Assembly (NCBI GenBank): GCA_963791545.1
Contig: CAWBSR010000003.1
Location: 62,001-126,000 of the forward strand
Length of the DNA: 64,000 nt
Reading direction: 5' to 3'
DNA from: JALYXV01 sp963791545
GTDB taxonomy: Bacteria > Actinomycetota > Acidimicrobiia > Acidimicrobiales > Palsa-688
The notes under the pieces were generated by a model that ran no database searches, was not told the origin of the DNA, and saw nothing but the letters and a program-made list of their open reading frames with translations. Below, piece by piece: positions 10,905-20,700 of the stretch; the first letter of the stretch is position 1, and each line of letters opens with the position of its first letter. Made by a program: the position numbers and the translations under genes.

Positions 10905-12544
10905 CCGCCGTCAACAAGACGCCGGAATGGGAGGCGCTGGAAGCGCATTTCCTGGTCCACCGGGCCGACCACCTCCGGGAACTGTTCGCGGCCGAGCCCG
11001 ATCGGGGCACGGCGCTGGTCGCCGAGGCGGGCGACCTTTTCCTCGACTATTCCAAGAACCGGCTCACGACCGAGACGATCGCCCTGCTGATCGACCTGGC
11101 CGAGGCGACCGGCCTGCGTTCGCGCATCGACGCCATGTTCGCGGGCGCCAAAATCAACGTCACCGAGGACCGGGCGGTACTGCACGTGGCCCTGCGGGCG
11201 CCGTCGGACCAGCGCATCGTGCTCGACGGCGTCGATGTCGTGCCCGCGGTTCACCACGTGCTGGGAAAAATGGGGATTTTCGCGGAGAGAGTCCGCAGCG
11301 GCGCCTGGTGCGGGTACACCGGAAAGCCCATAAAGAACGTGATCAACATCGGCATCGGGGGTAGCGACCTGGGCCCCGCCATGGCCTACGAGGCGCTGCG
11401 CGATTACAGCGACCGGTCGCGGACATTCCGTTTTGTTTCCAATGTCGACGGCTCCGATATCTGGGAGGCCACCGCCGACCTCGACCCTGCGGAAACTCTC
11501 TTTGTAGTGTGCTCCAAGACCTTCACAACGCTGGAGACATTGACCAATGCCGCCACCGCCCGGGACTGGCTGCTGGGCGCCCTCGGCGACCGGGCGGCCA
11601 TCGCCAAGCATTTCGTGGCGGTCTCCACCAACGCCAAGGCGGTGGCGGCGTTCGGAATCGATACCGCAAATATGTTCGAGTTCTGGGACTGGGTCGGTGG
11701 GCGCTATTCCTTCCCTTCGGCCATCGGGTTATCGCTCATGGTCGCCATCGGGCCGTCGGCGTTCAACGAGATGCTGGCCGGATTTCATCTGATCGACGAG
11801 CATTTCCGGACGGCGCCATTCGAGCAGAACCTCCCGGTGCTGCTGGGGCTGATCGGCGTGTGGTACATCAATTTCTTCGGCGCCGAGACCCAGGCCATCC
11901 TTCCCTATAACAATTACCTCTCGAAACTCACCGCGTATCTGCAGCAATTGGACATGGAGAGCAACGGGAAGTCGGTGACCATTTCCGGCGAACCCGTCGA
12001 CTGGAAGACGGGGCCCATCGTGTGGGGCCAGCCGGGTACCAACGGGCAGCATGCCTTCTACCAGCTGATCCACCAGGGGACCCGGCTAATCCCCTGTGAC
12101 TTCATCGGGTTCCTCGAGCCCAACCACGACGTGGGTGAGCATCACGACCTGCTGATGGCCAACTTCCTGGCCCAGACCGAGGCGCTGGCGTTCGGCAAGA
12201 CGGCTGACGAGGCGGCCGCTTCGGGCATCGCGGCTCCGCAGGTTCCCCACCGCACCTTCGAGGGCAACCGGCCGACCAATACCCTGCTGGCCGGGAGGCT
12301 GACGCCGCACATCTTGGGGCAGCTGATCGCCACCTACGAGCACAAGGTCTTCACCCAGGGCACCATCTGGCAGATCAACAGTTTCGACCAGTGGGGCGTG
12401 GAGCTGGGCAAGGTCCTGGCCACCCGCATCGTGCCCGAATTGCAGGCTCCGAAGTCGGAGGGCGGCGCCGAGGCTCCCCTGACCCACGACTCGTCGACCA
12501 ACGCCCTGATCCGCCGCGGCCGCGCCAGCCGCAAACGCAGGTGA
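10901..12544 (+). CDS. pgi: Glucose-6-phosphate isomerase
   Basis: A 547-residue enzyme interconverting glucose 6-phosphate and fructose 6-phosphate. Both family signatures are visible: [16 protein letters not shown] and [15 protein letters not shown], together with [13 protein letters not shown] in the first SIS domain. Length matches the bacterial family. The start ATG overlaps the gnd stop (ATGA) and the stop overlaps the zwf GTG start (GTGA), so the three enzymes are translationally coupled. The C-terminus ends in a short basic tail ([10 protein letters not shown]). Confidence 0.97.
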
Positions 12545-13953
12545 GGGCGACCCGGGCGGATGCGCTGGTCCTGTTCGGGGCGACGGGTGACCTGGCCAAG
12601 AAGAAGTTGTTCCCCGCCCTGTACTGCCTGGAGGCGTCGGGACACCTCGGGGTCCCCGTCATCGGGGTGGCCAAGTCGGACTGGGACGACGAGGGCTTGC
12701 GGGCCTATGCCCGGGCGGCCATCTCGGCGGCCCGGGGCCGAGATGTCGACGAGGAGGCGCTAGATCGGTTCTTGGCCAAGCTGTCGCTGGTCGCGGGCGA
12801 CTACGCCGACGAGAACACCTTCTCCCAACTGGCTTCCAGCCTCTCGGCGACGGGCGCCTCCCATCCGGTGTACTACCTGGCCATCCCGCCCGTCGCTTTC
12901 GAGACCGTGGTCTCTTCGCTGGCCAGAGTCGGCCTGAACCGCGGGTCACGGGTCGTCGTCGAGAAGCCCTTCGGCCGGGATCTGGAGTCGGCCCGGGGTC
13001 TCAACAAAGTGCTGCACCGGTCCTTCCCGGAACGGGCCATCTTCCGCATCGACCACTACCTGGGGAAGGAGCCTGTCGAGGACCTGCTGGTGTTCCGCTT
13101 CGCCAACTCCTTGCTGGAGCCCATCTGGGACCGGCTGCACATCAACAAGGTCGAGATCACCATGGCCGAGGTGTTCGGCGTCGAGGGTCGCGGGGCGTTC
13201 TACGACTCCGTCGGCGCCATTCGCGACGTGGTGCAGAACCATCTCCTGCAGGTGGTCACCCTGCTGGCCATGGAGCCGCCCGTGCGCGACGACGCCGACA
13301 GCCTTCGCGATGAGAAAGTGAAGGTACTGAAAGCCATGCCCGCCCTCGATGCCTCCGGCATCGTGCGGGGTCAGTACCAGGGATACCTGGCCGAGCCCGG
13401 CGTGGCGCCGGGGTCGACGACGGAGACCTATGCCGCGCTGCGGTTCACCATCGACTCGTGGCGCTGGGCCGGGGTGCCGTGGTTCGTGCGGGCCGGCAAG
13501 GCCCTGGACCGCACCGCTCTCGAGGCGACGGTCGAGCTGTGCCCGCCGCCCAAGATGCTCTTCCTCGGCGAAGAGGGGGCGATGCCGGAACCCAACCTGA
13601 TCCGGTTCCGTATGGGCACCGACGACGGGGTCAGCCTGTGGGTCCAGGCCAAGTCGCCGGGACGCCACGATGTCACCCACCCGGTCGAACTGGAGGTGGA
13701 CTTCGCCTCGGCCCTCGGCCACCGGGCCGAGGCCTACGAGCGACTGCTCGAAGATGCGATCGACGGCGATCCCCGGCGCTTCGCCCGGGAGGACATGGTC
13801 GAGGAGGCGTGGCGGATCGTGCAGCCGGCTCTCGACAACCCGGGCCCCGTCTACCCCTATGCCCGGGGGTCCTGGGGCCCGGCCGAGGCCGACCAACTGA
13901 TCCCGGGCCGGAAGTGGCACGAACCGGACGTGAAAGGGTCGGCGCCGCGTTGA
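12541..13953 (+). CDS. zwf: Glucose-6-phosphate 1-dehydrogenase
   Basis: A 470-residue enzyme making 6-phosphogluconolactone from glucose 6-phosphate. It shows the nucleotide-binding [15 protein letters not shown] at the N-terminus and the active-site signature [21 protein letters not shown] region (motif core DHYLGKE). Other family stretches are [13 protein letters not shown] and [11 protein letters not shown]. The start is GTG 12541, overlapping the pgi stop by four bases; the frame is open further upstream, but only this start fits the coupling and the family N-terminus. Together with gnd it supplies NADPH or NADH and pentoses. No 6-phosphogluconolactonase or OpcA gene follows in the operon. 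Confidence 0.96.
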   Translation: MRATRADALVLFGATGDLAKKKLFPALYCLEASGHLGVPVIGVAKSDWDDEGLRAYARAAISAARGRDVDEEALDRFLAKLSLVAGDYADENTFSQLASSLSATGASHPVYYLAIPPVAFETVVSSLARVGLNRGSRVVVEKPFGRDLESARGLNKVLHRSFPERAIFRIDHYLGKEPVEDLLVFRFANSLLEPIWDRLHINKVEITMAEVFGVEGRGAFYDSVGAIRDVVQNHLLQVVTLLAMEPPVRDDADSLRDEKVKVLKAMPALDASGIVRGQYQGYLAEPGVAPGSTTETYAALRFTIDSWRWAGVPWFVRAGKALDRTALEATVELCPPPKMLFLGEEGAMPEPNLIRFRMGTDDGVSLWVQAKSPGRHDVTHPVELEVDFASALGHRAEAYERLLEDAIDGDPRRFAREDMVEEAWRIVQPALDNPGPVYPYARGSWGPAEADQLIPGRKWHEPDVKGSAPR

Positions 13954-14519
13954 GGCCCGATGAGTTCACCCTCAACCTGATCCGATCGACCATCACCACC
14001 GAGCGGGTGGCGGCGGTCATGGCCCGCATCGCGGGGGAGCGCATTGAAGTGGGCCCGCTGCGCTTCGGACCGGGGGGGACGGTGGCGGCCACCGGAGTCG
14101 GCCTCATCGGGGCCATCGAGTTGACGTCGCGGGGGCCGTTCAGCTTCGAGGCTCACATCCCCGGTGACCTGACCATCGACATCACGATCGGCAGCGGTGG
14201 CACGCACCGGTACCGCTACCAGGGCGGAGTTGTCGTGCCGCTGCACATCACGGTGATCCTGGAGGCACCGACATGGGTGGTGCTGGACGTAGAGCCGTTG
14301 CGCCCCGCCGATGTCGGCGTTCGCCTGCAGACCACCGGCATGGCCACCTTCGTGCTCCAGACGATCGGCGACGCCAACCGCGAGGTGGCGGCCCAGGTGG
14401 CGGCCGTCGTCAACCAACGGGTATCCGCAGTCGCAGATCTGCGCCGGATCGACCTGGCCGCCCTGCTCGACCGGGCCTGGGACATCGAGTTGGGCGATCT
14501 GGACGCCCGATTGACGTAG
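13950..14519 (+). CDS. Uncharacterised protein of the gnd-pgi-zwf operon
   Basis: I do not recognise this 189-residue protein. It begins with TTG at 13950 inside the zwf stop (TTGA overlap), repeating the four-base coupling of the preceding genes; no other in-frame start fits so well. It has no signal peptide or membrane segment. The sequence reads as a soluble alpha/beta protein: an N-terminal helix, a central beta-rich stretch (GPLRFGPGGTVAATGVGLIG through VILEAPTWVVLDVEP), then helices with VNQRVSAVADLRRIDLAALLD. The repeated coupling with pentose phosphate genes hints at a related accessory role, but no function can be assigned. Confidence 0.7.
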   Translation: MRPDEFTLNLIRSTITTERVAAVMARIAGERIEVGPLRFGPGGTVAATGVGLIGAIELTSRGPFSFEAHIPGDLTIDITIGSGGTHRYRYQGGVVVPLHITVILEAPTWVVLDVEPLRPADVGVRLQTTGMATFVLQTIGDANREVAAQVAAVVNQRVSAVADLRRIDLAALLDRAWDIELGDLDARLT

Positions 14520-14530
14520 CCGGCCTCGTC

Positions 14531-15364
14531 ATGGTGACCACATCCATTGAGCTGCACCCGGCCCGAGCCGCTCTCCGCGCCGCCGCGTCCCGCTCGGCGG
14601 AGCTGATCGCGTCCCTCCCGGACCTCGAGGGCCGGGTGGCGAAGTCCGACTGGACCGTCGCCGACGCGGCCGCCCATCTGGTGGTCGGACTGAGCGGATA
14701 CGCGGATGCCGCCCGGGGGGCGGTCGAGGAGTGGCGACCCATGATCCCCGACGCGGCCACCTATGCCGACCGGGTGGCGGGCCTCAACCGGGCCACCATC
14801 GCCGCCCAGCCGGCGCGTTCTCCGGCGGCCGCGGGCCGGGCGATCATCGAGGCCGCCGACGCCTTCCTCGAGGCCACCGCCGGTCGCTCGGCGGCGCAGC
14901 GGATTCCGACCCCGTGGTATCGCGACGACGCCAGCCTCTCCGTGCTCTCGGCCACCTGCCTGCTGACGGGCGAGCAGCTCATCCACGGTCGCGACATCGC
15001 CCGGGGCGTCGGGCGGAAGTGGAAAATCTCGCCCGAGGAAGCGGCGCTCGTCTTTCAGGCGATACCGGCCATGATGCCCCTGGCAGTAAACCCCGAGGCC
15101 AGCCGGGGCCTGCATGCCACTTACGACATGCGGGCGGGCCGGGCGGGTCGCTTCGTGGTGCAGGTTTCCGGGGCCTCGGCCACCGTCGATCCGCCCGGTC
15201 GGGCTCGTATCGACTGTCACATCGCGGGCACGCCGCTGGCGCTCCTGCTGGTCGGCTACGGGAGGATCAGCCAGTGGCAGGCCATCGGTACCGGGCGCCT
15301 GATCGCCTGGGGCCGCAAGCCGTGGCTGGGGTTCCGCTTCGTGCACCTGTTCTACAATCCCTGA
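14531..15364 (+). CDS. Maleylpyruvate isomerase N-terminal domain (DinB-like) protein with SCP2-like C-terminus
   Basis: A 277-residue protein with the two-part plan of actinobacterial maleylpyruvate-isomerase-like proteins. The N-terminal four-helix DinB-type domain contains WTVADAAAHLVVGL and a later GEQLIHGRDIARGVG, where histidines at positions used for metal binding in the family are present. The C-terminal part (about 205-277) looks like an SCP2/sterol-carrier fold. Characterised relatives use mycothiol as cofactor, which is part of why the host looks actinobacterial. It lies 11 bp after the preceding gene. The actual substrate is unknown; many members are annotated only as TIGR03083-family proteins. 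Confidence 0.75.
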   Translation: MVTTSIELHPARAALRAAASRSAELIASLPDLEGRVAKSDWTVADAAAHLVVGLSGYADAARGAVEEWRPMIPDAATYADRVAGLNRATIAAQPARSPAAAGRAIIEAADAFLEATAGRSAAQRIPTPWYRDDASLSVLSATCLLTGEQLIHGRDIARGVGRKWKISPEEAALVFQAIPAMMPLAVNPEASRGLHATYDMRAGRAGRFVVQVSGASATVDPPGRARIDCHIAGTPLALLLVGYGRISQWQAIGTGRLIAWGRKPWLGFRFVHLFYNP

Positions 15365-15366
15365 CG

Positions 15367-15567
15367 ATGCCCGGGATCATCAGCGGCCGGGCGTGGCTCT
15401 CCGACCGCCGCCGCTTCCTCGAGGCGGAACTGGCCAAAGACCCGCCCCCAACGCCGGAGCAACGCACGGCCATCGAGGCGGAACTGGACGCGGTCAAGCA
15501 CGAGTTGGGAAGCAGCCGGCGTCGCTGGACCCGGTGGGTCTTCTGGGGGGCTCGGCCGCCCGCCTGA
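15367..15567 (+). CDS. Small basic hypothetical protein
   Basis: A 66-residue frame starting two bases after the preceding stop and running to TGA 15567. It contains a helical, charged middle (FLEAELAKDPPPTPEQRTAI, then EAELDAVKHELG) and a basic, Trp-rich end (RRRWTRWVFWG). It has no signal peptide. Tight spacing in the operon and a sensible amphipathic composition support it as a real gene, but I recognise no family. Confidence 0.55.
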   Translation: MPGIISGRAWLSDRRRFLEAELAKDPPPTPEQRTAIEAELDAVKHELGSSRRRWTRWVFWGARPPA

Positions 15568-15594
15568 ACCCGGCGGGACGGGCGCTTCAGCTCC

Positions 15595-15714
15595 CTAGCT
15601 CGATGCGGACTTCTTGCTCTGGGCCGTCTTCTTGGCCTTCTTGACGGCCCGCTTCTCCATCAGGCTCTTGCCCGGCTTCTTGGCCGAACCCGGCGACGGC
15701 GATTTGTTAGCCAT
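15595..15714 (-). CDS. Very short lysine-rich protein
   Basis: A 39-residue protein starting at ATG 15714, with about one third lysine plus arginine and a Ser/Ala-rich remainder (KKPGKSLMEKRAVKKAKKTA). Such composition is typical of tiny nucleic-acid- or ribosome-associated proteins in actinobacteria; function unknown. It lies alone between the convergent small gene and the divergent polymerase gene. Its start is supported by the clean break between the coding composition and the less ordered sequence upstream. Confidence 0.5.
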   Translation of the reverse strand: MANKSPSPGSAKKPGKSLMEKRAVKKAKKTAQSKKSASS

Positions 15715-15769
15715 GCGTTGACGATACAGCGGCGGCGTACCCCGGCGAGGGGCGATTAGCGTCGGCCCC

Positions 15770-16792
15770 ATGGCCGGCGCGGGCGTCGCGGTCGAGGCGG
15801 GAGGGCGGGAGCTACTCGTCACCAGCCCCGACAAGGTGTTCTTCCCGGAGCACGGTGAGACCAAGCTGGACCTGGTCCACTACTACCAGGCCGTCGAGGG
15901 CCCGCTGATGGCGGCTATGGGAGGCCGCCCGGTCCTGTTGCAACGGTTCCCGCACGGGGCGGGCGGCCAGTCGTTCTTCCAGAAACGGGTGCCCGAATCC
16001 CGGCCCGACTGGCTCCAGACGACCGTGGTCAGCACACCCAACGGGACCACTTCGCAGGCCCTGGTGGCCGCCGACCTGGCTCATGTGATCTGGGCGGTAA
16101 ACCTGGCCTGCCTCGGATTCCACTTGTGGCCCCACCAGGCCGGCGATGCCGAGCACGCCGACGAGCTACGGATCGACCTCGACCCGACCCCGGGGGTGTC
16201 CTTTGCCATGGTCCGGGAGACGGCGGGCGAGGTGAAGGCGCTGCTGGACTCGCTGGGCGTCGTTGGTATGCCGAAGACCACCGGCAACCGGGGCGTCCAC
16301 GTCTACGTCCGGCTCCAGCCTCGCTGGGACTCCTATCAGGTGCGCTCGGCGGCGGTGGCGCTGGCCCGGGAACTGGAGCGGCGCCGCCCCGACCTGATCA
16401 CGGCGGCGTGGTGGAAGGAGGAGCGAGGGACGCGGGTGTTCGTGGACTTCAACCAGAACGCGCCCCACAAGACGGTCTTCGGGGCGTGGTCGGTCCGGTC
16501 CCGGGTGGGCGCCCAGGTGTCGACGCCCTTCGGCTGGGACGAACTCGACTCGATCGAACCCGACCGGCTGACCATGAGGAATGTGCCCGACCGGGTACGG
16601 GAAGGTGGCGACCCGTGGGCTGGGATGATCGCGGGCCCGCAGTCGCTGGAGCCCATCCTGGCCCTCCACGAGCGGGACCAGGCGGCCGGCCTGCACGACG
16701 CGCCCTGGCCGCCGGTGTACCCCAAGATGCCCGACGAGCCGTCCCGGGTGGCCCCCAGCCGGGCCCGCAAACCCGAGCCGGAGGAAAACTGA
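15770..16792 (+). CDS. LigD-like polymerase/primase domain protein (NHEJ type, archaeo-eukaryotic primase family)
   Basis: A 340-residue stand-alone polymerase domain of the LigD PolDom family, which fills or primes broken DNA ends with ribo- or deoxynucleotides in non-homologous end joining. Diagnostic stretches are VTSPDKVFFPE, the metal-binding ELRIDLDPTPG (the D-x-D pair), KTTGNRGVHVYV, and WWKEERGTRVFVDFNQNAP. Length fits the separate polymerase proteins of actinobacteria. Neither Ku nor the ligase or nuclease partners lie nearby, so those must be elsewhere if the pathway is complete. The last 20 residues are charged and probably disordered. Confidence 0.9.
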   Translation: MAGAGVAVEAGGRELLVTSPDKVFFPEHGETKLDLVHYYQAVEGPLMAAMGGRPVLLQRFPHGAGGQSFFQKRVPESRPDWLQTTVVSTPNGTTSQALVAADLAHVIWAVNLACLGFHLWPHQAGDAEHADELRIDLDPTPGVSFAMVRETAGEVKALLDSLGVVGMPKTTGNRGVHVYVRLQPRWDSYQVRSAAVALARELERRRPDLITAAWWKEERGTRVFVDFNQNAPHKTVFGAWSVRSRVGAQVSTPFGWDELDSIEPDRLTMRNVPDRVREGGDPWAGMIAGPQSLEPILALHERDQAAGLHDAPWPPVYPKMPDEPSRVAPSRARKPEPEEN

Positions 16793-16810
16793 AGGTTCAG
16801 CTGGGCGGAG

Positions 16811-17491
16811 CTACTTCAGGTGGGCGGCGTGGGCCGGGCAGTAGAGGGCGACGACGGTGCGGATGGCGATGTCGGGAACCGAGGAAGGAATGTAGGAGGC
16901 AAACGAGCCCGCCCCGACCAGGTCCAACGCCTTCGCCTCCACCTGAGCCAACGATTGGCCCTGGTCGAAGGCGGTGCACACCTGATTGCCGGCGAACGCG
17001 ATGTCACCGGGAGTCGGGGTGTAGAACGGGATGACGCTGTTGACGGCGGTGATGGCCTGCGAAATCTCGGCGGCAGTGGGTTGGCGCCGAGGGGCCACGG
17101 TCGAACCCACCGCGGCCGGGGAGGCGATCTTGGGGGCCGGCGCCTGAGAGGGAGCCGCCGTCGACGGTGCCGCGGCGCTGGTGGCCCGGGCGGCGCTCTT
17201 GGTGCCGGCGGCCGGCGTGGCCCCGGTGGGGCCCGACGCGCTCCCGGCTGCGTGGGTGGCGGCGCCTCCGCCGGCCGGAGAGGGAGTGGCCGTGGTGCCG
17301 GCCCGGCCGGTCGCCGCCGCCGGGACCGGGTTGGGGTTGGCGATGGCGCTGGCCTGGAGCTGGGCCGCGATCCGGCGGGCCTTGGAGAGATTGCCCCCGG
17401 CGAAGGTCCGGACTCCGATGACGACCGCCATCAGGATCATCAGGACGAGGCTGGCACTGACCACCATGACGGCTTTCTTCTTCCCCGACAT
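16811..17491 (-). CDS. Secreted or membrane-anchored protein with a DUF732-like C-terminal domain
   Basis: A 226-residue protein with an N-terminal membrane anchor or uncleaved signal (VMVVSASLVLMILMAVVIGV), an Ala/Pro/Ser/Thr-rich linker of about 110 residues, and a C-terminal helical domain. That domain carries two cysteines (NQVCTAFDQGQSLAQVEAKA and VALYCPAHAAHL) in the arrangement of DUF732 proteins, small extracellular proteins common in mycobacteria whose cysteines pair. ATG 17491 is chosen over the upstream start because GAGGGAG stands just before it. It diverges from the giant repeat protein, suggesting a shared promoter region. Function unknown; extracytoplasmic. Confidence 0.75.
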   Translation of the reverse strand: MSGKKKAVMVVSASLVLMILMAVVIGVRTFAGGNLSKARRIAAQLQASAIANPNPVPAAATGRAGTTATPSPAGGGAATHAAGSASGPTGATPAAGTKSAARATSAAAPSTAAPSQAPAPKIASPAAVGSTVAPRRQPTAAEISQAITAVNSVIPFYTPTPGDIAFAGNQVCTAFDQGQSLAQVEAKALDLVGAGSFASYIPSSVPDIAIRTVVALYCPAHAAHLK

Positions 17492-17757
17492 CGGGCACGC
17501 TCCCTCGGCGCCACGCGGCACCCGTAGGAGGTATCGGCCCGACCCCAGCTAAGGGCCCCACAAATTTCTGATAACTCGTCGGGGTCGGATAAGTATCGGG
17601 TGGTGGTTCGGGCCTAGGTAAGACGGCGCTTGTGGACTACAGTTCGGGCTCCGTTGGTCAGCGCTCGGGCGAAAGCTGGCAGAGTGGAAACTGAACATCG
17701 CCGGGTTGGGAACGAGGGGGAACTCACCCCGGTAGGGGCTCGCGCCGCCTGGAAGCC
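17492..17757. promoter_or_regulatory. Divergent intergenic region between the DUF732-like gene and the giant repeat protein
   Basis: This 266-bp region separates two divergent genes for surface proteins and must hold both promoters. It includes an AT-richer patch (CACAAATTTCTGATAACTCG near 17558-17577) flanked by an 8-bp inverted repeat, CCGACCCC at 17539-17546 and GGGGTCGG at 17581-17588. No single promoter stands out clearly enough to assign. Confidence 0.35.
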
Positions 17758-20700
17758 ATGAGCTCGAGACCCCCGTCCCGGGCCGGATCGGCGATCCGGA
17801 TCCTGGCGGCACTGTTCGTCACGGTGGTCGGCTTCCCGGTCACGGCACCATCCGCCCAGGCCGCGGGCAGCCTGAAGGCGCAACCGGGATTGACGACCGC
17901 CGCCGGTCCGCCCGTGGCCGCGGGCGGGACGATCAGTGACACCGCCACGCTCGCGGGCGGCGCCTCGCCCACCGGGAACATCACCTTCACGGTCTTCGGG
18001 CCCAACGACGCCAATTGCGCCGGGACCAGCGCATTCACCTCGAACGTCCCCGTGGCCGGGGCGGGGAACTACTCGTCAGGGCCGTTCACGACCACCGCCG
18101 CGGGCACCTACCAGTTCGTCGCGTCGTACAGCGGAGACACCAACAACTCCGCGGTCGCCACCGCCTGCGGCGCCGCCTCCGAGATGGTGACGGTCGGCAA
18201 GGCCGGTCCGACTCTGGCCACCCAGGCCACACCGACGGCCGCTGTAGGTGGCTCCATCTCCGATCAGGCCACCTTGGCAGGGGGGGTCAACCCGACCGGA
18301 AAGATCACCGCCCACGTCGATTTTGTGACGAACCCAGGGGCGCCATGCGAGGGCACGTCGGTGTTCTTCTCGCCCGACATTCCTGTCAAGGGCAATGGCG
18401 TGTACCGGGTGGGGCCCTTCACTCCGACCATGCCGGGTACCTACATCTGGATCGTCGCCTACAGCGGCGACGGTAACAACAACCCCGTGAACGACGGCTG
18501 CAACGGCAACCCGGCCGAAATCACGACGGTAGTACAGGCGGCCCCGACAATCGTGACCCACGCCTCGGCGCCGACCATCGTCGGCGGCCACCTCTCGGAC
18601 ACCGCCATCCTGAGCGGCGGGTTCAACCCAACCGGCAGCATTGACTTCCGCCTCTTCGACCCCAGCGACACGGAATGCCTCAACAGCGTCCCGCCCATCT
18701 CCAGCGTGGTCGTCGTTGGCAACGGAACGTACCCGTCGGGGTCTCCGAGCACCTTCACGGCCACGACGCCGGGCGACTACCACTTCACGGCGTCCTACAG
18801 CGGCGATGCCAACAATGTCAGCTTCACCACCGCTTGCGGCGACGCCAACGAGACCGTGACGGTCAAGCAGGCGGCCCCGACGATCGTGACGACCGCCTCG
18901 CCGTCGGTGCCGGTCGGGGGGACGATCTCGGACCACGCCGTTCTCTCCGGTGGGCTTTCTCCCTTCGGAACCATCACCTTCGACTTGTTCGGTCCCAACG
19001 ATGCCAACTGCACCGGGACTCCCGTGTTCGTCTCGACGCGCGGGGTGGACGGCAACGGCAGCTTCGACTCGGCCGGCTTCACGACCACCATGGCGGGCAC
19101 CTACCGCTTCGTCGTCTCCTTCAGCGGCGACGCCAACAACAGCGCGGTGACGACCGCCTGCGGCGACGCCAACGAGAGCGTGGTTGTCACCAAAGTCAGC
19201 CCGACCATCGCCACCTCGGCATCGCCGACGGTCCCCGCGGGTAGCGCGATCAGCGACACCGCCACCCTTACCGGCGGCTTGGCGCCCACCGGCACGATCA
19301 CCTTCACCTTGTTCGGCCCTGACAATGCCGCCTGCACGGGCACGCCGATTTTCACCTCGGCCAAGATGGTGACCGGCAATGCCATGTTTCCCTCGGATCC
19401 GTTCACGGTGGCCGGGGTCGGTACCTACAACTGGGTGGCGACATACAGCGGGGATGCCAACAATGCGACGGTGATGAGCGGCTGCGGAGCCGTAAACGAA
19501 TCGGTCACGGTGACCAAGGCGGGCGTGTCGATCTCGACCCACGCCTCGGCATCGGTGGCGGTGGGCAACCCGATCACCGACAGCGCATCCCTCACGGCCG
19601 GGGCTGCGCCGACCGGGACGATCACCTTCACCGTGTTCGGTCCCAATGACCCCACCTGTACCGGGGCGGCCGTCTTCACCTCGACGATGTCGGTGGCGTC
19701 CGGAGGGGCCACCTCGGCGCCGTTCACACCCACGGCGGCAGGAACGTACAACTTCGTCGCCGCCTACAGCGGCGACCCGAACAACAGCCCGGCCGGTACC
19801 GCCTGCGGCGACGGCAACGAGAGCGTCGCCCTAACCGCGGCCCGGCCCACAATGGTGACCCGCGCCTCGGCTCCCGTAGCCGCCGGGGGCGCCATCTCTG
19901 ACACCGCCACTGTGGCTGGAGGCGCCAGCCCGACCGGGACGATCACCTTCACCCTTTTCGGCCCCGACAACGCCGCCTGCAGCGGCGCCGCGGTCTTCAC
20001 CTCGACGGTGCCGGTGAACGCCAATGGCGGCTACACGTCGGCGCCATACACGGCAAACCTGGTGGGGATCTACCGCTTCGTCGCGACCTATGGCGGCGAC
20101 GCCAACAACCTGGCCGTCACCACGGCCTGCAGTGACGCCAACGAAAGCGTGATGGTCAACCCGGCCACGCCGACCATCGCGACTCAGGCGTCGGCCACCG
20201 CGACCGTCGGCCAGACGATCTCCGACACCGCCGCCCTCTCGGCCGGCGCCAACCCCAAGGGGACGATCACCTTCATCGTCTTCGGTCCCAACGACGCCAC
20301 CTGTGCCGCCACCCCCGCCTTCACCTCGACGGTCGCGGTCAACGCCGGCAACGGCAGCTATGGGTCGGGACAGTTCACAACGACCGCACCTGGCACCTAC
20401 CGCTTCGTCGCCGCCTACTCCGGCGACGCCGACAACATGGCCGTCACCACCTTGTGCAACGACGCCAACGAGAGTGTGGTCGTGGCCCAGTCGAACCCCA
20501 CTGTCGTGACCACTGCCTCCGCCCCGGTACCAGTCGGAGGACCGGTCAGTGACACCGCGACGCTGGCGGGCGGCGTGAACCCAACCGGGACGATCACCTT
20601 CGAGCTGTTCGGCCCCGGCGCCGGCTGCGCCGGGCCGCCGATCTTCACCTCCACCAAGCCGGTGACGGGCAACGGCAACTACACCTCGGATCCGTTCACC

